Positions 9,193 through 18,953 of a DNA stretch of 64,000 nucleotides are shown one piece after another. Source of the stretch: AVCC01 sp041736255 (GTDB lineage Bacteria; Pseudomonadota; Gammaproteobacteria; Burkholderiales; Burkholderiaceae_D); assembly GCA_041736255.1 (NCBI GenBank), contig JBGSTZ010000172.1:6684-70683 (forward strand), read 5' to 3'. The stretch's first letter is position 1. Every line of letters starts with the position of its first letter. The position numbers and the translations under genes are program-made. The notes under the pieces were generated by a model. That model was given only the letters and a program-made list of their open reading frames with translations, made no database searches and was not told the DNA's origin.

Positions 9193-10247
9193 ATGCTTCT
9201 GCCAATCCCTCGGCCGAAGACCAACTACGCTTCCTATCGAATATTCAACGCGTATTTGCGGAGAGTAATTTTACAGCGACGTACAAGTTTGCACTTCTCA
9301 TTGCCCTCGCAGAATTGGCTGTAGAACTTGGTTCAGACGACAGACGAGCACTCGTACTGTCCAATCGCCAAATTGGGGAGCGATTCATTCATATGTATTG
9401 GCGGCAGGCCCTTCCTTACGGAAAGGGTCGAGCTGGTGCAACCCCAGAAATTCTGTTCCAAAATAACGGCGCTCAGACTGCAGTAATTTCCGCTATCGCA
9501 GCATTCCGGGAACAGCAATGTGCCGGCACCCAACAATTTGCGCGGAACTTCCCCGAGTATCAAGCTCAACTGGGAAAGGTTGCCAAAACAGTATCAGCGC
9601 AACCACTGAACTACCTGCAGAACTTCGGGGGTGTGACAAACGATTTCCTCTATGAACGAGCGGGGGCTGGAAAGGTCAGGCTCAAACCGGGTGTGCCCTA
9701 TTGCCTGCGACGATTCCATCCACTTGTGCAGCAATTGGCCCGTTCACATTGGGTCGTCCACATCAAGGGAAACCACAGAAACCACATAATTCTTGGGGAA
9801 GCCGATGACCTTGAAGATTTTCTCTTTGCGACGTCGCGACAGTCACTCATGGTGATGGCCGAGGGGCTAAAAAAGCTTGATGGCGCGAATTGCTTCTACT
9901 GTGGCGGCACTCTGACCGCCACAGATGTTGACCACTTTGTCCTCTTCTCCCAGTATTCCCGCGACTTGGCATAACTTCTTACTTGCTCACCCATCTTGCA
10001 ACAGAAGTAAGTCGGCTACCTTAGCTGCCCGGCCGCACCTTGAGCGTTGGTTGAACCGGATTGACCACCATGCAGATGCCCTGCCGAAATAGGTCAGGTA
10101 GCGGGATTGGTTGTTGATGCTCAAGTAAGCCGACAGATTGCAGCCTGGGGATACACAAGCGCCATCGCCAGTGGTGGGAGTGCGTGGCTTGCTCAAGCCA
10201 AGTATGAACTTGTCGACTCCAGCTACCACGGGTGCTTCCAATCCTGA
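9189..10247 (+). pseudogene. HNH endonuclease gene broken by two frameshifts and lacking a start
   Basis: The first frame is open from 9186 and reads EDQLRFLSNIQRVFAESN, then TYKFALLIALAELAVELG, an N-terminal pattern seen in HNH-endonuclease proteins of restriction-related islands. It includes an FYCGGTLTATDVDHF zinc/HNH half. It stops just after DLA at about 9973. A shift gives NFLLAHPSCNRSKSATLAAR (the second HNH half), and a second shift near 10083 gives QVAGLVVDAQVSRQIAAWGY and the C-terminus to 10247. No in-frame ATG precedes the first part, so the 5' end is probably lost too. The restored length would be about 350 residues. Confidence 0.7.
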
Positions 10248-10632
10248 CCGGCAGTACAAAGAAGCGGCGATTGTGTCGATGCAGTACTCGCACACTTTAA
10301 CGAAGGCGTATAGGCGCTCCAAGCGACAGAGGCGAATTCAGCTGAGTCCCCCCAAGAATTGGAGGAAGGAAGCACCCCACAGTTGTATCAAACCTTTAAC
10401 TCTTTGGCTTAAAACCGAGAAAAAACTCTCAATTTCAAACTCTGAGAAGCAATCGCCTTTCAAGTGGCTTGACCCAATCTCTTCCGCGCAAAAAATCCAT
10501 CCAGCGAAGCGGGATAGAATTAAATCCAAAATGAATTCCCGCGAGGCCCCCGGCTAGCTAGGGAAGAACCCATGGGCATTCGCAAAATCATCTCTCTACA
10601 ATATCATTGCCTGAACGAAGCCCGCCAACCAG
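10248..10632. other. intergenic or decayed DNA, nothing recognised
   Basis: A plus-strand ORF crosses this stretch (10138-10557), but its first part overlaps the reconstructed HNH C-terminus in another frame and its composition is not protein-like. I see no RNA gene or clear repeat. Confidence 0.4.
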
Positions 10633-10929
10633 CCGGTGATTCACGCTCAGTTCGACGCAGTCGGAAAATATAAGCCTAAATTTCTAGCAGCCGGAAAGGC
10701 TGGCTTTGACGAATATGTGATTTTTGGATTTCCATCCTGTGGATTTTGCATCCTCGAATCCCAGTCGGTGAATAGCACCACATACGTCTTGAATGACGAT
10801 TCATGGGAAGGCATCTCAGCGTTGTCAAAGGCTGAAATCCTTAATGCCACTGCACATATAGTGCGACTGGTACATCGCAAAGGCTGGTTCAAGTCCCTCG
10901 ATTTACTGCTACAGAAAAAAGCTGCCTAA
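10633..10929 (+). pseudogene. C-terminal gene fragment, hypothetical
   Basis: An open frame of about 98 codons begins at a GTG/ATT with no ribosome site. The protein looks genuine from KYKPKFLAAGKAGFDEY to the end (FGFPSCGFCILESQSVNS, then ALSKAEILNATAHIVRLVHR). It is probably the surviving 3' part of a longer gene, because the start region is poor and the frame is not cleanly open upstream. Family unknown. Confidence 0.45.
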
Positions 10930-11263
10930 TGAAAGCTGATAGTAACAAGAGGCAGCAACTGAAAAGCCGTTATCCTCAAACCGTTCAATTTCTTCCCCCA
11001 TGTTGAAATTGTATTTGTTTGCAGTCTAGTCATTTCTATCAAGCACTATCGTAGCTTGTGGTAGAAAAATATTCCAGCACCGACAACTGAAAATGCATTG
11101 ACGTCGGGTCTGGCGCAATCAAATTAATGGTTTATCATCATAAGAATGCCGTGCCAATTTGCGCCGAAAATCGACAATTTCAATCATAATGCAAGACTTG
11201 TAGGATTAAGCGTGCTGCTTTGCACTTAATGTATCCCTTATAAGCAGAGCAACGGAACAAAGA
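10930..11263. other. AT-rich intergenic region upstream of the methyltransferase
   Basis: No gene is visible. The AT-rich 11000-11230 stretch is likely to contain the promoter of the methyltransferase/vsr pair. I cannot assign a specific -35/-10 pair with confidence. Confidence 0.4.
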
Positions 11264-12307
11264 ATGAAAAAATCGAGTTTCACCTTCATTGACCTTTTCG
11301 CCGGTATCGGCGGGCTACGTCGAGGATTCGAATCCATCGGCGGCGAGTGTGTCTTTACAAGTGAGTGGGACAAATATTCCCAAGTCACTTATCGGGCAAA
11401 TTATCCTTACGATAAACATCCAATTACTGGCGATATATGGCAGGTTGAACTTGATAACATCCCGACGCACGACGTCCTTTTGGGAGGTTTTCCTTGTCAG
11501 CCATTCTCGCTTGCCGGAGTTTCGAAGAAAAATTCACTTGGCCGGGCGCATGGATTCGCCTGCGAAACACAAGGCACTCTATTCTTCCGGGTTGCACAAA
11601 TTATAAAGGCAAAACAGCCGAAAGCGTTCTTGCTCGAAAACGTCAAAAACCTCTTGAGTCACGACCGCGGCAATACCTTCCGAGTCATTCGAGAAGTTCT
11701 TGAGAAGGAGTTGGGGTACCACATAGAGTGTAAGGTGATTGACGCAAAACGTTGGGTTCCCCAACACCGTGAACGCATCTTCATCGTCGGATTTAGGGAC
11801 GACGTAGGTTTCGAGTGGCCAGATGAAGCATTATGGCCTTCCCCCGGTGTAGTGAAACTTGGAAGTATCCTTCACGAGAAAGAAGGTTGCGTGCACCCGA
11901 AGTACACGTTGAGTGACAATCTCTGGACTTACCTTCAAGGTTACAGGAAGAAGCATGAGGCGAAAGGAAATGGTTTTGGCTTCACCCTTGTTGGGCCGAA
12001 CGATACGACCCGTACACTGTCTGCTCGCTACCACAAGGATGGGTCTGAAATACTTATTGACCAAGGTCCCAGAAAGAACCCGAGGCGCCTCACTCCTCGT
12101 GAGTGCGCACGTCTAATGGGCTATGGAGATTCTTTTGTGATTCCCGAGAATGTGAGTGACACCCAGCTCTATCGTCAATTCGGTAACTCGGTAGTTGTCC
12201 CTGTAGTAGATGCAGTGGCAAGAGCGATGAAACCTTATATTCTAAAAAAGAAGAAGCACACCATCACAAGCACAAGCCATTTAAAGCTAGTCCGTTCTGC
12301 GGCCTGA
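11264..12307 (+). CDS. DNA cytosine-5 methyltransferase
   Basis: This 347-residue type II-style C5 methyltransferase methylates cytosine in a specific duplex DNA sequence using S-adenosylmethionine. The conserved motifs are in order: I (FIDLFAGIGG, residues 8-17), IV (GGFPCQPFS, 74-82, catalytic Cys78), VI (LLENV, 123-127), VIII (QHRERIFIVGF, 167-177), then the target-recognition region (about 190-275), IX (RLTPRECARLMG) and X (QFGNSVVVPVV). All expected catalytic residues are present. Vsr follows 63 bases downstream on the same strand. The opposing operon at 12916-17740 carries an EcoRII-N-like protein, so the set probably forms one modification-dependent defence locus. The recognition site is not readable from sequence alone. 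Confidence 0.93.
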   Translation: MKKSSFTFIDLFAGIGGLRRGFESIGGECVFTSEWDKYSQVTYRANYPYDKHPITGDIWQVELDNIPTHDVLLGGFPCQPFSLAGVSKKNSLGRAHGFACETQGTLFFRVAQIIKAKQPKAFLLENVKNLLSHDRGNTFRVIREVLEKELGYHIECKVIDAKRWVPQHRERIFIVGFRDDVGFEWPDEALWPSPGVVKLGSILHEKEGCVHPKYTLSDNLWTYLQGYRKKHEAKGNGFGFTLVGPNDTTRTLSARYHKDGSEILIDQGPRKNPRRLTPRECARLMGYGDSFVIPENVSDTQLYRQFGNSVVVPVVDAVARAMKPYILKKKKHTITSTSHLKLVRSAA

Positions 12308-12370
12308 GCATCGGGTGGTGGAAATGTCGGATTGTCGGCATCCGCCCACAATAACGGAGGTATAGCAGCA

Positions 12371-12805
12371 GTGGTCGATGTAGTGGACCGCGCCACCCGA
12401 AGCCGGATGATGTCGGGCATCAAGGGCAAGAACACAAAACCCGAGATACTTGTGCGCAGTATCTTGCACGCAAATGGTTTCCGATTTCGTTTGCATGTGC
12501 GCGAACTACCCGGTAAGCCAGATATTATTCTGCCGAAATGGAGGACCGTTGTCTTTGTACATGGCTGCTTCTGGCACGGTCATCAGTGTCGCCTCTTCAA
12601 ATGGCCAGCCACAAATCAGGACTTTTGGCGGAAAAAAATTGAAACCAATTGCCATAAAGATTTGCAAAATAAACAGCAGCTTACGGCCCTTGGTTGGCGG
12701 GTTATAGAGATATGGGAGTGCTCCCTGCGAGGTAAGCCCGAACAGTTGGCGAGGGTTGGTGAGTCACTAAGCGCTAGTATTAGGGCGCAGGATACGACCC
12801 CGTAA
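12371..12805 (+). CDS. vsr: very short patch repair endonuclease Vsr
   Basis: Vsr nicks DNA 5' of T in T:G mismatches that arise by deamination of 5-methylcytosine at the partner methylase's site. A GTG start at 12371 is chosen because a GGAGG site lies 10 bases upstream and the product starts MVDVVDRATRSRMMSGI, as in the family. With this start the catalytic residues fall at the E. coli numbers: Asp51 (GKPD), His64 and Trp68 (VHGCFWH), plus the zinc-binding His/Cys (HGHQC). Its position directly after a C5 methyltransferase is the classical arrangement. Length (144 aa) is normal. Confidence 0.92.
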   Translation: MVDVVDRATRSRMMSGIKGKNTKPEILVRSILHANGFRFRLHVRELPGKPDIILPKWRTVVFVHGCFWHGHQCRLFKWPATNQDFWRKKIETNCHKDLQNKQQLTALGWRVIEIWECSLRGKPEQLARVGESLSASIRAQDTTP

Positions 12806-12915
12806 AACAATAACGCTGCGGCGCCGACATTACTCATAAGTTGGTAATTAAGACAACAATATTCTCCAATTATAGCTATAAAGCGCATGCACAAAATGTT
12901 GTCTAAGTTTCTGAC

Positions 12916-13797
12916 TTATGAGTAAGCCACATCAATCGACACCAAATCCCTATTGGCGCGTCGAGCCACGAGAATAGCCTTCAGGTCTTCAATTCGCATA
13001 GTTGGGTCTACCCGATGTACCATCGAGTGGCAGTTGCTGCACAAAGGAACAAGGTCCAAAACTGGGTTAACGAAGTACCCATTTCCCATCTCGGACACGG
13101 GAGTCCTGTGATGAACCTCAATATAATCCTCTCCTAACTTTCCGTAGGCGTCAAAGAAGTCAAAGTCGCAAGCTTGGCACCGCGTTCCATAATGGACTAT
13201 GCAGGCCGCGCGATTGGCGGGGCGTCGCTCGTACCTATTGACTTCAACCCGGATACGCGCTCCTTCCGGCAGACCTACTTCGTTGCAAGGGACTGTTTCG
13301 CCTGCGTCTTCAGATACAAGCAGGGCTAACGCCATCGAAAAACAACTTGAAGTGGCCAACACCGCACAGTTAAATACATCGTCAGGTTGCAACTTACCCG
13401 ATGGGACCCGCAAGCTAACATCGAGTTCGACTCGCTTCCATGGGATATTAGGGTCCGGAAACACCTCTGCAGGATTGTCGTTTATACCTACGTATACCAA
13501 GGCTCCAGCATTTCGAGTTTGCGCCACAAGTGTTCCGAACGTGGCTCGTGCAGAAGCATCCGCTTCGGACATTCGGCGAAGTAAACTGGCAGCAAAGTTG
13601 TCCGCTCGAAAGCTTGCCTCAAGCTGTCGATGGGTGCGAGCGACAACGATACTAAAGCCAGTACCTCGGGCAAGGTCGGCTGGGCGGATTGTGGGAAAAA
13701 TACCACCATCTATGGTCTCCGACTCGACCTTGATTGCCAAACCAAAGCGCGATTCGAGCCTTCGTCCCAGCTCCTCCATGTTCACGCAAGCAGACAT
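12916..13797 (-). CDS. HNH endonuclease of compound restriction locus
   Basis: The last gene of a minus-strand operon, 293 residues. The C-terminal third is a typical McrA-type HNH domain: CIVHYGTRCQACDFDF, then YIEVHHRTPVSEMGNGYF, then DLVPLCSNCHSMVHR. This places zinc-binding cysteine pairs around a His-His catalytic motif. The N-terminal 200 residues have no motif I recognise and may bind DNA or effector. The ATG at 13797 shares its A with the stop of the upstream ATPase gene (TGATG), indicating translational coupling. A GTG three bases earlier is possible. It is convergent with vsr, 111 bases away. It is inferred to be the cleaving subunit of the locus. Confidence 0.85.
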   Translation of the reverse strand: MSACVNMEELGRRLESRFGLAIKVESETIDGGIFPTIRPADLARGTGFSIVVARTHRQLEASFRADNFAASLLRRMSEADASARATFGTLVAQTRNAGALVYVGINDNPAEVFPDPNIPWKRVELDVSLRVPSGKLQPDDVFNCAVLATSSCFSMALALLVSEDAGETVPCNEVGLPEGARIRVEVNRYERRPANRAACIVHYGTRCQACDFDFFDAYGKLGEDYIEVHHRTPVSEMGNGYFVNPVLDLVPLCSNCHSMVHRVDPTMRIEDLKAILVARRANRDLVSIDVAYS

Positions 13798-15395
13798 CAC
13801 TCACCCTCTGCCTCAGGAACATCAGGCAAATCAGCGACAAGCCTTTTCAAGTTTCTTGACACTTCAACACGAAACTCTTCAAATGCATCCTTAGTTTCGT
13901 CGTTAATGTTGTTAAGTTCTGCCTGTGCCAGCGCCCAGAGCAAATAATCGAGCGCTTGGATTACAGTACTGTTTGCCTTATTCGGGAGATACGCCTTTGA
14001 GTAAAACGGGTGCCCCGTATTCAGCGCAACCGCCGCAGAGCCACCTTTCCCGAGCGTAGGCTCCCATAGAACACCGCTCTCCAATGTCTTCGCAGTCATG
14101 ATATGAACAGGGCCGCTTTCTTCTGAATCGATAATTCGCAGAATTGCCGTCGTCGACCCAGAGTTGTTTTTGACCATCACCTTCCCCGTCTTTGGGTCGA
14201 CAATAGAAACCTGTGCCGTAGTTAGGCCGCCGGCCTTTTGATGAATAACATTGCTTGACGGTGTATGAAGAAGTGCCGCAGCTCCTGTTGCCACACTCGC
14301 TGCACCGCGACGATAACGAAGCTCTGCCTCACGACGCGGACCTGACAAAAACTGGTCACGGAGCCATTCATACAGCTTCTCGTTGAGAAGTATTCGCGAT
14401 TTCTTGATATCGACCTGAAATGCATCGTCGAGAGTGTGGTCGAACGATAGCTCAACGCGCAGCAGCGAGTAATGAGGCTCCTGCTTGTACATACCCATCC
14501 AGTCTGGCCCATGAATAAGTCGGTTCTCGCGGTATACATAAACCCCTTGACGCTCGTTCGATACCCGAGCTGAATTCCGGGTGTCGTCGCGGGAGAATTC
14601 TTCTTTACGAGGCAGGATAAATGCCCGGATATTAAATGATGTCTTTGACCCGTTTGACAACTCAACAGGCACGTTCTGCTCCGCAACTGGAACCTTGGTC
14701 TCAACCAAGCAGAACGGGTCCCAAGCTTCAACATCACTCCTATTCAGCTTGATGCGGAGATTCTTTTCTCTGGTATCTGCGATGTCAATGAAGCGCTGAT
14801 AGACCGTTGCAACGTGGTCTCGCAACGAGGACTCTATCTTGTCAATGGCCTTCTTGAATGGTCGCGCAGTTCTGTCCCTGTACCCCTCGAGCAATCGGTC
14901 GACTTGCTCCCACAACACAACTGTCCCCGAGTTACCTATGGCTACCTCGTCGAGGAGTTGCGACTCGGCTGGGTCAGGCGTAGTCAGCTCCAAATCCCAG
15001 CTGTTCTGAGCGGCCATTGCATTCAAGTCCCAAGTAGCACGTAGTGCTGAGCCAGTTGAAGGTCGAGAAACAACAGATAGTCTGCGACAAAAGGCTGTCG
15101 AAGCAGTCTTGAGGCCCAAGCCGAATTTGCCGAGGCTTTTTGCACTCGGACGACGTTTTGAGCCATATTTCATGGCGTTAATGAGGTCCGCCTCGTCCAT
15201 TCCACATCCATTGTCCCCGACCGACACGACAATATTCCCCGCGAAATCAGCTCCAAGGCTAACTTCAATGAGTGATGCTCCCGCAGCTATTGAGTTATCA
15301 ATAACATCTGCAACCGCAGTATTGAAGTCGTATCCGGTATCGCGAAGCCCCTCGCTTATGCGAGCGACATCTGGTGGCACGTTAATAGTAGTCAT
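13797..15395 (-). CDS. GHKL (MORC/Hsp90-like) ATPase
   Basis: This 532-residue protein has an N-terminal GHKL ATPase domain. The N-box is VADVIDNSIAAGA (Asp30/Asn34), the first glycine motif DNGCGMDEAD (61-70) and the second GKFGLGLKTAS (89-99). An S5-like segment with a conserved lysine (DAFQVDIKKSRIL, about 325-337) follows. This matches the MORC-like ATPases described in prokaryotic restriction-modification gene neighbourhoods, where they are thought to use ATP-driven dimerisation to remodel or clamp DNA. The C-terminus (residues 400-532) is unassigned. The gene lies 15 bases after the EcoRII-N-like gene and touches the HNH gene. Confidence in the ATPase class is high; the mechanistic role is inference. 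Confidence 0.88.
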   Translation of the reverse strand: MTTINVPPDVARISEGLRDTGYDFNTAVADVIDNSIAAGASLIEVSLGADFAGNIVVSVGDNGCGMDEADLINAMKYGSKRRPSAKSLGKFGLGLKTASTAFCRRLSVVSRPSTGSALRATWDLNAMAAQNSWDLELTTPDPAESQLLDEVAIGNSGTVVLWEQVDRLLEGYRDRTARPFKKAIDKIESSLRDHVATVYQRFIDIADTREKNLRIKLNRSDVEAWDPFCLVETKVPVAEQNVPVELSNGSKTSFNIRAFILPRKEEFSRDDTRNSARVSNERQGVYVYRENRLIHGPDWMGMYKQEPHYSLLRVELSFDHTLDDAFQVDIKKSRILLNEKLYEWLRDQFLSGPRREAELRYRRGAASVATGAAALLHTPSSNVIHQKAGGLTTAQVSIVDPKTGKVMVKNNSGSTTAILRIIDSEESGPVHIMTAKTLESGVLWEPTLGKGGSAAVALNTGHPFYSKAYLPNKANSTVIQALDYLLWALAQAELNNINDETKDAFEEFRVEVSRNLKRLVADLPDVPEAEGE

Positions 15396-15410
15396 ACTTG
15401 GCCTATGTGT

Positions 15411-15839
15411 TCAACGTATTCTGATGACTTTCCATCCGCCGGAAAGTACAAGCACACCATCGGTAGAAATCGGGGTTGAGGCAGCAGGCATGCGAGCTAA
15501 GTCAATGACATATGACCCATTATCATCTCTTGTAAAAATGAGTTCATCGCCTACCTTAGCGTCTGCAGCTCGCAGATACTTGGTCATGACTGTCAGACGA
15601 AATTCATTCCGTGTGCCTCCGAAGAAGCGATTATTGTAGTAGATGAAGTTAAACTCCCAACGCGTGGCATCGGAGCGTTCCCGCATAACGAGAGTCATAC
15701 GTGGATTTTTAGCCGCGCGGTCCAAATCCGGAAAGAACGACAGAATCTGCTCCTCTTTCGGAACCAATATGCCCGCTTGGTGCCCTCCTGTTTCACCGAC
15801 ATCGTTGGCGCTTAGCCTCTTGCGAATTTCGTTTGTCAT
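15411..15839 (-). CDS. EcoRII-N/B3-like DNA-recognition domain protein
   Basis: This 142-residue protein resembles the N-terminal effector-binding domain of EcoRII (the B3-like fold that recognises the CCWGG-type effector site). It has a central WEFNFIYYNNRFFGG segment followed by TRNEFRLTVMTKYLRAA and KVGDELIF, a strand-rich DNA-binding layout in which the nuclease half of EcoRII is absent. Here cleavage would have to come from the HNH protein. The start overlaps the helicase stop by four bases (ATGA), so it is translated with it. It probably supplies sequence specificity to the complex. The family call rests on recognising the motif pattern and should be checked with a profile search. Confidence 0.7.
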   Translation of the reverse strand: MTNEIRKRLSANDVGETGGHQAGILVPKEEQILSFFPDLDRAAKNPRMTLVMRERSDATRWEFNFIYYNNRFFGGTRNEFRLTVMTKYLRAADAKVGDELIFTRDDNGSYVIDLARMPAASTPISTDGVLVLSGGWKVIRIR

Positions 15840-17740
15840 TGTTCAAGTTCCTGAAATGCTGAAAGTGGGGATATTTGCAGCGCGCGGGCAATCTGAAACG
15901 GTTCAACGTCACCCTCGTGCCCTGTCACAGCCTCACTAGCAAGCTGACGCTTGAAGCCTGCCCGGTCCATCATTACTTCCTCTACAGTATCAACAAAAAA
16001 TAGGTGGTGAATAGTTACAGGACGCTTCTGCTTTCTTCTATAGGCACGACCCGATGCTTGGTCCGTCAGTGCGGGGTTCCACTCAGGGTTGTAATGGATG
16101 ACGTGATTGGCCGCCGTGATGTTGAGCCCTGTACCCGCCGCCTTCGGGTTCAAGAACAGTGCGCCATATCCCTTGTAGTCGAAAAAGGCATCGACAGTCG
16201 GTTGTCGCGACGGAACGGCCACGCGTCCGTCAATGTAGTCGAAAAAGCCTTTTTTGAAACGACGAGGAATATCAGCCATCAGGAGGTCAACGACGCCTTG
16301 GTAGGTCGAAAACACAAGAACCTTTTCTCCAGCACTGAATGCTTCATCCAAAATTTCCAGCATTCGCGCATACTTTGGCATATCAAATGACGGGTCGCTG
16401 TCCCAAGCTCCTGAAAGAGCGGGATGTGCGCTGTACACGCGCAGCCTGGTGGTAGCCACGAGTCCACCGGCAGGTCCGTACTCAGCAAGGGTCTCATTCC
16501 TAAGGGTTTCATAGCCTTCGGCCAAAGTGCGACTCATTCGGAGCGGCTGCGGAATCTCAATTTTCTCAGGAAGGTCTTTGGCGACATCCACAACCCTTCG
16601 CCTAAGCAAAAGCGGGGCAACTACCGGTGCAAGCCGGGAAGCATCGGATACTCCATCGCTGAATTCTTTCTGGAAAGAGGCCAAGTCACCGAGAAGTCCA
16701 GGTAGAGCAAAGTCAGCCAAGGACCAAAGGTCTTCCAACTGGTTTTCAACTGGCGTACCTGTAACAGCAAGCGACACTCGCCGGGGCAGCCGCTTCACAG
16801 AAATGGTTCTTAGTGCCTTCGGATTTTTGATATTTTGCGCTTCATCGAGCACGAGGATGTTCCAAGTTATGGCTGAAAGCAGCAGCTCATCTCGAATGAC
16901 CGTGTCATAGGAAATAATCGTGACATCAAAACCAGTCAACTTCGCCGCCACCCCTGGCCGAAGGGAGCCAGCATGGACATGAACAGACAAGCTTGGCGCA
17001 AACTGCGCAAGTTCCCGGCGCCAATTTTCCAGCAAGGTAGCAGGCGCCACTACTAGGGATGTATGGCGTGAAGCATTTTTTTCGATTTGAAGCAGAGCGA
17101 TAACCTGAAGCGTCTTTCCCAGCCCCATCTCGTCCGCAAGAACACATCCAACCCCTTGTTCCGCCACGACTTTCAGAAACGCGACGCCGCCTATTTGATA
17201 AGGATAGAGAGACGCGACGAGACCTGGAATAGGCTGAGCTTGCGATTCTGCGCCGGATGCAATCGCTTCCGAAGTCGTCAAGACTTCATCTACGAGCCGG
17301 ACTGGACGGTCCACTCGGGTCCGCATTGCCACAAGCGCCCCTATTGTTAGTAATTTTCCTTCCAAAGCTCCGACCGAACGCGCCCATTCCCTAGCGGAAT
17401 CGACGGTATCGACTTGCACCGGATACCAACGATTGTTGGCAATCACTTGGTCTGCACGATTCGTAAATGGGACAAAACCAGCCTCTGTCTCTACACCGAC
17501 TGCAACAAAAAGCTGCTGTCCGGTTCCAAAGACACGGATAGCAGCCTCAGCTGGAAACTTTGAAAATGAAAGATGAGGGAGACCCTTGGAGGGATGCGAA
17601 TCAATGGTATGGCCTCGGACAGACTGGAAGCGACCAAAAACCGCTTGGAATACTTCCATTGCAGTTAGGCGAAGCACCAACCCCGCTTCAGTTTTCAGGC
17701 CAATCTGACCATCCTGCTCACACCAAACTGCTACACTCAT
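15836..17740 (-). CDS. SNF2-family DNA helicase/translocase
   Basis: First gene of the minus-strand operon, 634 residues. SNF2/superfamily II motifs are in order: Walker A DEMGLGKT (203-210), VVAPATLLENWRREL (motif Ia), LVLDEAQNIKNP (motif II, DEAQ), AVTGTPVENQLEDLWSL (III), VFSTYQG (IV), FLNPKAAGTGLNIT (V) and DQASGRAYRRKQKRPV (VI). The first 190 residues form an accessory domain I do not recognise. Its place at the head of a four-gene operon with EcoRII-N, GHKL ATPase and HNH proteins fits the helicase-methylase-ATPase type of restriction complex. It should be an ATP-driven translocase on double-stranded DNA. Complete and intact. Confidence 0.92.
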   Translation of the reverse strand: MSVAVWCEQDGQIGLKTEAGLVLRLTAMEVFQAVFGRFQSVRGHTIDSHPSKGLPHLSFSKFPAEAAIRVFGTGQQLFVAVGVETEAGFVPFTNRADQVIANNRWYPVQVDTVDSAREWARSVGALEGKLLTIGALVAMRTRVDRPVRLVDEVLTTSEAIASGAESQAQPIPGLVASLYPYQIGGVAFLKVVAEQGVGCVLADEMGLGKTLQVIALLQIEKNASRHTSLVVAPATLLENWRRELAQFAPSLSVHVHAGSLRPGVAAKLTGFDVTIISYDTVIRDELLLSAITWNILVLDEAQNIKNPKALRTISVKRLPRRVSLAVTGTPVENQLEDLWSLADFALPGLLGDLASFQKEFSDGVSDASRLAPVVAPLLLRRRVVDVAKDLPEKIEIPQPLRMSRTLAEGYETLRNETLAEYGPAGGLVATTRLRVYSAHPALSGAWDSDPSFDMPKYARMLEILDEAFSAGEKVLVFSTYQGVVDLLMADIPRRFKKGFFDYIDGRVAVPSRQPTVDAFFDYKGYGALFLNPKAAGTGLNITAANHVIHYNPEWNPALTDQASGRAYRRKQKRPVTIHHLFFVDTVEEVMMDRAGFKRQLASEAVTGHEGDVEPFQIARALQISPLSAFQELEQ

Positions 17741-18953
17741 CCTGAAATGGCCTTATTACCCTGTTTAGATTTCTAACATATACGATGAACAATACCGACT
17801 TGCGGCTTCTCGCCTGACAAACCATACGTGCGGCGACAACCAAGGATAAGCGCAGAAAGCATATTCGAGAAGGGGCGGTTTTCGTGCGCAAAAGTCATCA
17901 AAACAGCCCCATACTCCCCAGCAACACCAGTAAACTAATGCACTTGGTCTTTCACTCGTACACTTTTCGCCCTATCTAAATTGCTATTTTACAACATACA
18001 CACTGTATCGTTGAATGAAGCAAGTGTAAATGTGCATCGTGCTGTTTTATTGTGGTTCGTAAAAGTCGGAACCGAATATGCACTAACTCAGATTGTCGGC
18101 AAAGCCATTGACACCAACGAATGCGGGTCTGCCAATTTAAATAGCAGAAGCGTGATATACCGATTTTAGTGGTCTGGCTGCAATTTGACCTCAAACCCCC
18201 ATCACACACCCCGCTTCTGCTGCAGGCTCCCACTGTAAGCCGTTGGCCAACGACCTGCGTCAGGCTAGCTTAGTGGATGACCACGGCCGACCGAAGATGG
18301 AGCCGACAGCTTGGGCGCTCGCGCACATCATCGCTTCCGAAGCAGGCGTCCCTCCCAATGCGAACCGCGTGTCAAAAACCAGCGTCATGCTCGTTTGGTT
18401 GGTGGCCACGTCCGGTCGATGACGATACAGGCGGCTTGGCTACTGACTCCCTTGCTAACTGCCGTAGCTGCTTAATGGCAGCAATTAGCGCGTGATTGTG
18501 GACGCATATCCTTGGTGACGAACCCAGCTGGTCAAAACTACTTACAAACGAAAAATGACCGTGTTTTTTTGAACGTATCGCCGAGAACGCTCTGCGTAAC
18601 ACATTTAAAAATCCGCATGGTCAAATTACACAGGTCGGTCACTCGGACTCAGCTGAACAAACTGAGGATGCATTTCGGTCATTTTGGCCAAACAACCAAA
18701 CTAAAATGAGCGAACTCGGGAGCGCTCCACGAGCGTTGTTGAGCTGACTCAGCGCCCTCCTCCATCTCAGCAAAGGCCTATCTCCATGGATTGGCTAGCG
18801 TCCATGCCCTTCCCGTCCTTGGAAACTGCTTTAAGTATTCCGCCAATCTGATAAGGTAACTTGCCCCATTGCAACCTGCATCGTAGAATTCGGATTTGGA
18901 TGAACCTGCTTCTCGGGACCTTAAGCAACAAGTTGGATGCAAATTGGAAATAT
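17741..18953. other. 1.2-kb region between two divergent defence operons, with one possible gene fragment
   Basis: This region should hold divergent promoters for the SNF2 operon (minus) and the DUF6361 operon (plus). At 18243-18422 a plus-strand frame reads plausible protein (DDHGRPKMEPTAWALAHI, then ASEAGVPPNANRVSKTSVM) ending in TGA. It lacks a proper start and is probably a gene fragment. The rest (17741-18180 and 18500-18900) shows no coding pattern, RNA gene or clear repeat. Confidence 0.45.

Noticed and set aside
10138..10557. 139-codon plus-strand ORF
   Set aside because: Its first part is another frame of the reconstructed HNH C-terminus and the rest has no protein-like pattern or ribosome site.
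13199..13894. 231-codon plus-strand ORF opposite the HNH/ATPase genes
   Set aside because: Antisense to two motif-supported genes, Ser/Thr/Arg-rich, without start signals.
18372..18602. 76-codon minus-strand ORF
   Set aside because: Overlaps the plus-strand fragment, has no ribosome site and no recognisable pattern.
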